Assembly (NCBI GenBank): GCA_023818645.1
Contig: JAMWCJ010000006.1
Span: 1 to 34,848 of the forward strand
Direction of reading: 5' to 3'
DNA: 34,848 nucleotides
From: Candidatus Omnitrophota bacterium
GTDB lineage: Bacteria; Ratteibacteria; UBA8468; B48-G9; JAFGKM01
Positions 32,395-34,848 of this stretch are shown here, piece by piece (within the stretch, counting starts at the first letter, position 1; each line of letters starts with the position of its first letter). The notes beneath the pieces were generated by a model, which saw nothing but the letters and a program-made list of their open reading frames with translations, was not told the DNA's origin and ran no database searches. The position numbers were made by a program, and so were the translations under genes.

Positions 32395-33231
32395 TTAAGT
32401 TTTAAAAATCTCCCTCAACAATATTTTCATATAACTATACCAGTCTACACCTGGTGCAAGAAATTTTTCTTCCATATGTGTTGCAATAGATGGTTGTGGA
32501 GCGTATAAAGTATACCTCTTCCCAAACAGAAGTTGTTTCAATCCAAAAGTCCATATAAAAAAATTAAATTCTAAAAACTTTGGTGCAAAAAATTGTCTTT
32601 TTTTTGTTAAGATAAACCACATTGGAGCATCAGAGATAAATTTATATTTTTCTAATGTAGAACGGGTTTCTTGTAATGTTTTAACAGTTGTGAGAAAAGT
32701 ACAACATGTGGAACCTACAGACCGCCATACATAGTTTCCATATTCATATTGAATAACTTCTTTTTTATATTTATGTAAGTTTAAAGTATAATAATCAGGA
32801 TGGTCGTAAGGTGTAACAAAATCTACTTTTGTCTTATGGAAAAAATCTAAAAGCGTAATTAGTCCATTAGGAATATACAAATAATCATCCTCAGCAAAAT
32901 AAACATTTTCAGAGAATTGTTGATTAACTAAAATTTCTATCTGTTTTAAGAATGTAAAAGCATTATTGCCAAAATATTTATCCATTATTCTTTCAATATG
33001 TATAAATTCTAACTCTTCTGGTCTAAATCTCTGTAAAAAAATTTTTTCATATGATAAAGGGCATCTATCAAAAATTACTATAAGTTTAAATTTTAAATCT
33101 CCTAAAGATCTTTTAAATGATTCCAAAGAGAGTGTAGCTAATTTAAACTTATCATTTTGAAATACTGGACGCTTTTTCCGTGAATTCTGTGCATTTATTC
33201 TATATGCAATACATAAATCATATTTTTTCAT
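32395..33231 (-). CDS. Probable GT-A-type glycosyltransferase
   Basis: A 278-residue protein that begins KKYDLCIAYRINAQNS, contains KLIVIFDRCPLSYEKIF and a metal-binding-like FAEDDYLYIP (about 121-130), followed by DFVTPYDHPDYY. The layout looks like a GT-A fold glycosyltransferase with an ED-D motif, but similarity to a known family is weak to my eye. It lies between a GT2 and a GT4 gene, so a role in glycan assembly is likely. No membrane segment is clear. Confidence 0.6.
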   Translation of the reverse strand: MKKYDLCIAYRINAQNSRKKRPVFQNDKFKLATLSLESFKRSLGDLKFKLIVIFDRCPLSYEKIFLQRFRPEELEFIHIERIMDKYFGNNAFTFLKQIEILVNQQFSENVYFAEDDYLYIPNGLITLLDFFHKTKVDFVTPYDHPDYYTLNLHKYKKEVIQYEYGNYVWRSVGSTCCTFLTTVKTLQETRSTLEKYKFISDAPMWFILTKKRQFFAPKFLEFNFFIWTFGLKQLLFGKRYTLYAPQPSIATHMEEKFLAPGVDWYSYMKILLREIFKT

Positions 33232-33247
33232 TTTTTATTTTTAGACT

Positions 33248-34387
33248 TTATAATATACAAAACTTTCTTAACATATAATCTCTAAATCCAAGTATTTTCA
33301 TTTTGATTTTTAAAACCCTATGTTTTACTTTTTCTACTATAAATGTAAAACTTTCTTTAGAACTCTTTTGAAATATTATGCATTTTAAAAGTTTAAAAAG
33401 AGATATCAAAAGAACTATTGGAAATTCAAGTAAAATAACTAAAAAAGACCATAAAAGGTCAAGTGTAAATACTAAAAAAAGCCATATTTTCCAGAAGATA
33501 TTTAAATTTTTTTTTACCCACAGAAATCTACTTCTTGTGTAAAAATAAACAATATTTGCTTTATTTTTATTAAAAGAGGAAGAAACTTTATGATAAATTA
33601 TAGCAGTGGGAACTAAAATAATTTTATATCCTTTCTTTTTTATTCTACAACATAAATCGTTTTCCTCAAAAAGTAAAAGTCTTTCATCAAATAGACCAAT
33701 TTCTTCAAAAATACTACATGGCAAGAAGAACCCTGCTCCATAAGCATAAAAAATCTCTTTAAAATTATTCACATTAAAACAAGAATTATAAAAATTCATT
33801 CTTAAAAAATCAAATATTACACCACTAAACTGAATTTTTTTAGGATTAGAATAATAATAAAACTTCGCTCCATAACAAGCAGGACCAAATATCTCATATG
33901 CTGATAAAAACTCCTTTAAAATGTTTTTATCAACCACAGTGTCATTATTTAAAATAAAAGTAAAATCTGCTTTATTTTTTAAAGCAAACTGAATTCCAAT
34001 ATTGTTTCCTCCTGAATATCCTGCATTTTTTTTATTTTTTATAAAAGTAATAAGAGAATCTTCAGGGATAAAAGAAACATAACCTTGCCACTCTATTAAA
34101 CTAAATTTTATTGGTTTTTTAAAAGGTAAAGTTATAAATTTACTCTCTATGTTTATATTACCTTTTGTCCAATCAATCATATACTTTAAAGAATCATCAG
34201 ACGAACCGTTATCAACCACAATTATTTTATAATTTGGATATTCAATAGAAAGTAACGACTCAAGACACTCAATAGTGTCTTTCCATCCATTCCAATTGAC
34301 AACAATAATATAAATTTTTGGAAATCTTTTGTCTTTCTGTAAAAATTCCATCTTTCTTATTATAGTTTGAAAATTTAATTTTATCAT
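33248..34387 (-). CDS. Glycosyltransferase family 2 (rhamnosyltransferase-like)
   Basis: A 379-residue GT2 enzyme. IIVVNWNGWKDTIECLESLL and KIIVVDNGSSDDSLKYM form the nucleotide site, NAGYSGGNNIGIQ is the motif of rhamnosyltransferase-type GT2 proteins, LNNDTVVD is the DxD equivalent, and ENDLCCRIKKKGYKI precedes a C-terminal hydrophobic region (about 295-335) that ties it to the membrane. The start is uncertain: the first ATG is at 34387, and a second, nearer the domain, is at 34351. Confidence 0.88.
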   Translation of the reverse strand: MIKLNFQTIIRKMEFLQKDKRFPKIYIIVVNWNGWKDTIECLESLLSIEYPNYKIIVVDNGSSDDSLKYMIDWTKGNINIESKFITLPFKKPIKFSLIEWQGYVSFIPEDSLITFIKNKKNAGYSGGNNIGIQFALKNKADFTFILNNDTVVDKNILKEFLSAYEIFGPACYGAKFYYYSNPKKIQFSGVIFDFLRMNFYNSCFNVNNFKEIFYAYGAGFFLPCSIFEEIGLFDERLLLFEENDLCCRIKKKGYKIILVPTAIIYHKVSSSFNKNKANIVYFYTRSRFLWVKKNLNIFWKIWLFLVFTLDLLWSFLVILLEFPIVLLISLFKLLKCIIFQKSSKESFTFIVEKVKHRVLKIKMKILGFRDYMLRKFCIL

Positions 34388-34464
34388 ATACTATTCAAAT
34401 TTTAAATTTTCAGTTTAAAAAGTGTTTCTATGAAAATAATTGTTAACTCACTATTGCAAAGGTC

Positions 34465-34490
34465 AGACCTCGTAGAAAAAAGAAGGGTCT
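34465..34490. other. Hairpin sharing a 9-nt motif with the element at 5301
   Basis: AGACC (34465-34469) pairs with GGTCT (34486-34490) around a 16-nt loop that begins TCGTAG. The 9-mer ACCTCGTAG (34467-34475) is the same as at 5301-5309. It lies in the 129-nt gap between two minus-strand genes. The rest of that gap (34388-34516) holds nothing else I can identify. Confidence 0.3.
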
Positions 34491-34516
34491 AAATAAATTT
34501 GAAGTATGATTTTTTA

Positions 34517-34848
34517 TTATTTTTCTTTAATACACAAAATCTGAAATGCTTTTTCTGGATGATTTTTTGTAAAAAACTGGGTAATATCTAAAATTAAATA
34601 CCAAAACCATTTTGGTTTAAGTTTTATTTCTGCACGCTCGCCCCTTAAAAATTTCCATAAAGATTTCCAGCCAGAAATTCCTATAACTTTATAACCCATT
34701 TTTTTCATTTCTTCGGCAGTCCACCCTGACCTATGAACTTCCCAAGGGTTATTTTCATACTCTTTTTGTGGTAAAAATCCATTTGGGGTAAAAATAATAA
34801 CCTTTTTTTTAGCAATTTTTTCCATTTTTTCAATTAGTTCTAATCCTT
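34517..34848 (-). CDS. SAM-dependent methyltransferase, C-terminal part (cut by right edge)
   Basis: The frame is open to the right edge, so only the C-terminal part is present (102 residues from the internal Met at 34825, with LELIEK before it). KVIIFTPNGFLPQKEYENNPWEVHRSGWTAEEMKKMGYKV fits the late strands of a class I SAM-dependent methyltransferase: the FTPNGF strand and the WT..EM..MGY helix are characteristic. The SAM-binding motif would be outside the window. It lies at the head of the glycan gene run. Confidence 0.7.
   Translation of the reverse strand, partial: GLELIEKMEKIAKKKVIIFTPNGFLPQKEYENNPWEVHRSGWTAEEMKKMGYKVIGISGWKSLWKFLRGERAEIKLKPKWFWYLILDITQFFTKNHPEKAFQILCIKEK

Overview
This is an AT-rich, densely packed bacterial chromosome segment, with genes that often overlap by 1-53 nt. 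A secretin and a complete type IV pilus assembly set imply a cell with an outer membrane. A PPi-type phosphofructokinase, a stand-alone GMP synthase ATPase subunit, an endonuclease Q-like protein and a Clp1/Grc3-like polynucleotide kinase form an unusual mix. It suggests an uncultured candidate-phylum bacterium (Omnitrophota/Ratteibacteria-like is my guess, low confidence) with some genes more typical of Archaea or thermophiles. No phage, transposon, CRISPR or integrase gene was found. No gene-free stretch exceeds 300 bases.

Layout: (1) 1-1823: the C-terminal part of a tRNA 2-thiolation (TtuA/TtcA-type) enzyme, convergent with pyrophosphate-dependent PFK. (2) 1913-5262, + strand: GGDEF diguanylate cyclase, a small membrane protein, tmk, holB and tRNA-Leu(CAG). 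The holB frame runs 53 nt into the tRNA gene. (3) 5265-5344: a GC-rich, foldable intergenic element. (4) 5346-8543, - strand: agmatinase, Clp1-like kinase and a PAS-PAS-HD-GYP protein. (5) 8603-19464, + strand: type IV pilus locus pilB-pilT-pilC, two near-identical pilins, pilM-N-O-P-like-Q, then minor pilins. In the minor-pilin group a PilW-type protein appears split between an 83-residue pilin and a lipoprotein that has its own promoter. A galacturonokinase-like GHMP kinase follows 1 nt after the last pilin. (6) 20591-34848, - strand: glycosyltransferases, HIT hydrolase, endonuclease Q-like protein, a lipid-A-disaccharide-synthase-related protein, guaA (ATPase subunit), hisH, hisF, a sugar-nucleotide epimerase, a membrane GT39-type glycosyltransferase, an unknown coiled-coil protein, a LarA-type nickel racemase and a D-2-hydroxyacid dehydrogenase. 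A methyltransferase is cut by the right edge.

How the parts fit: the window holds a c-di-GMP synthase (GGDEF), a probable c-di-GMP phosphodiesterase (HD-GYP) and a pilus motor ATPase with a MshEN-type N-terminus. All three have sigma70-like promoters whose -10 box lies only 6-9 nt before the ATG, so all three may be leaderless. This suggests a local c-di-GMP/pilus module. The minus-strand block mixes surface-glycan synthesis with nucleotide and histidine synthesis and DNA repair. LarA, the dehydrogenase and the uronate-type kinase together hint at sugar-acid or hydroxyacid metabolism.
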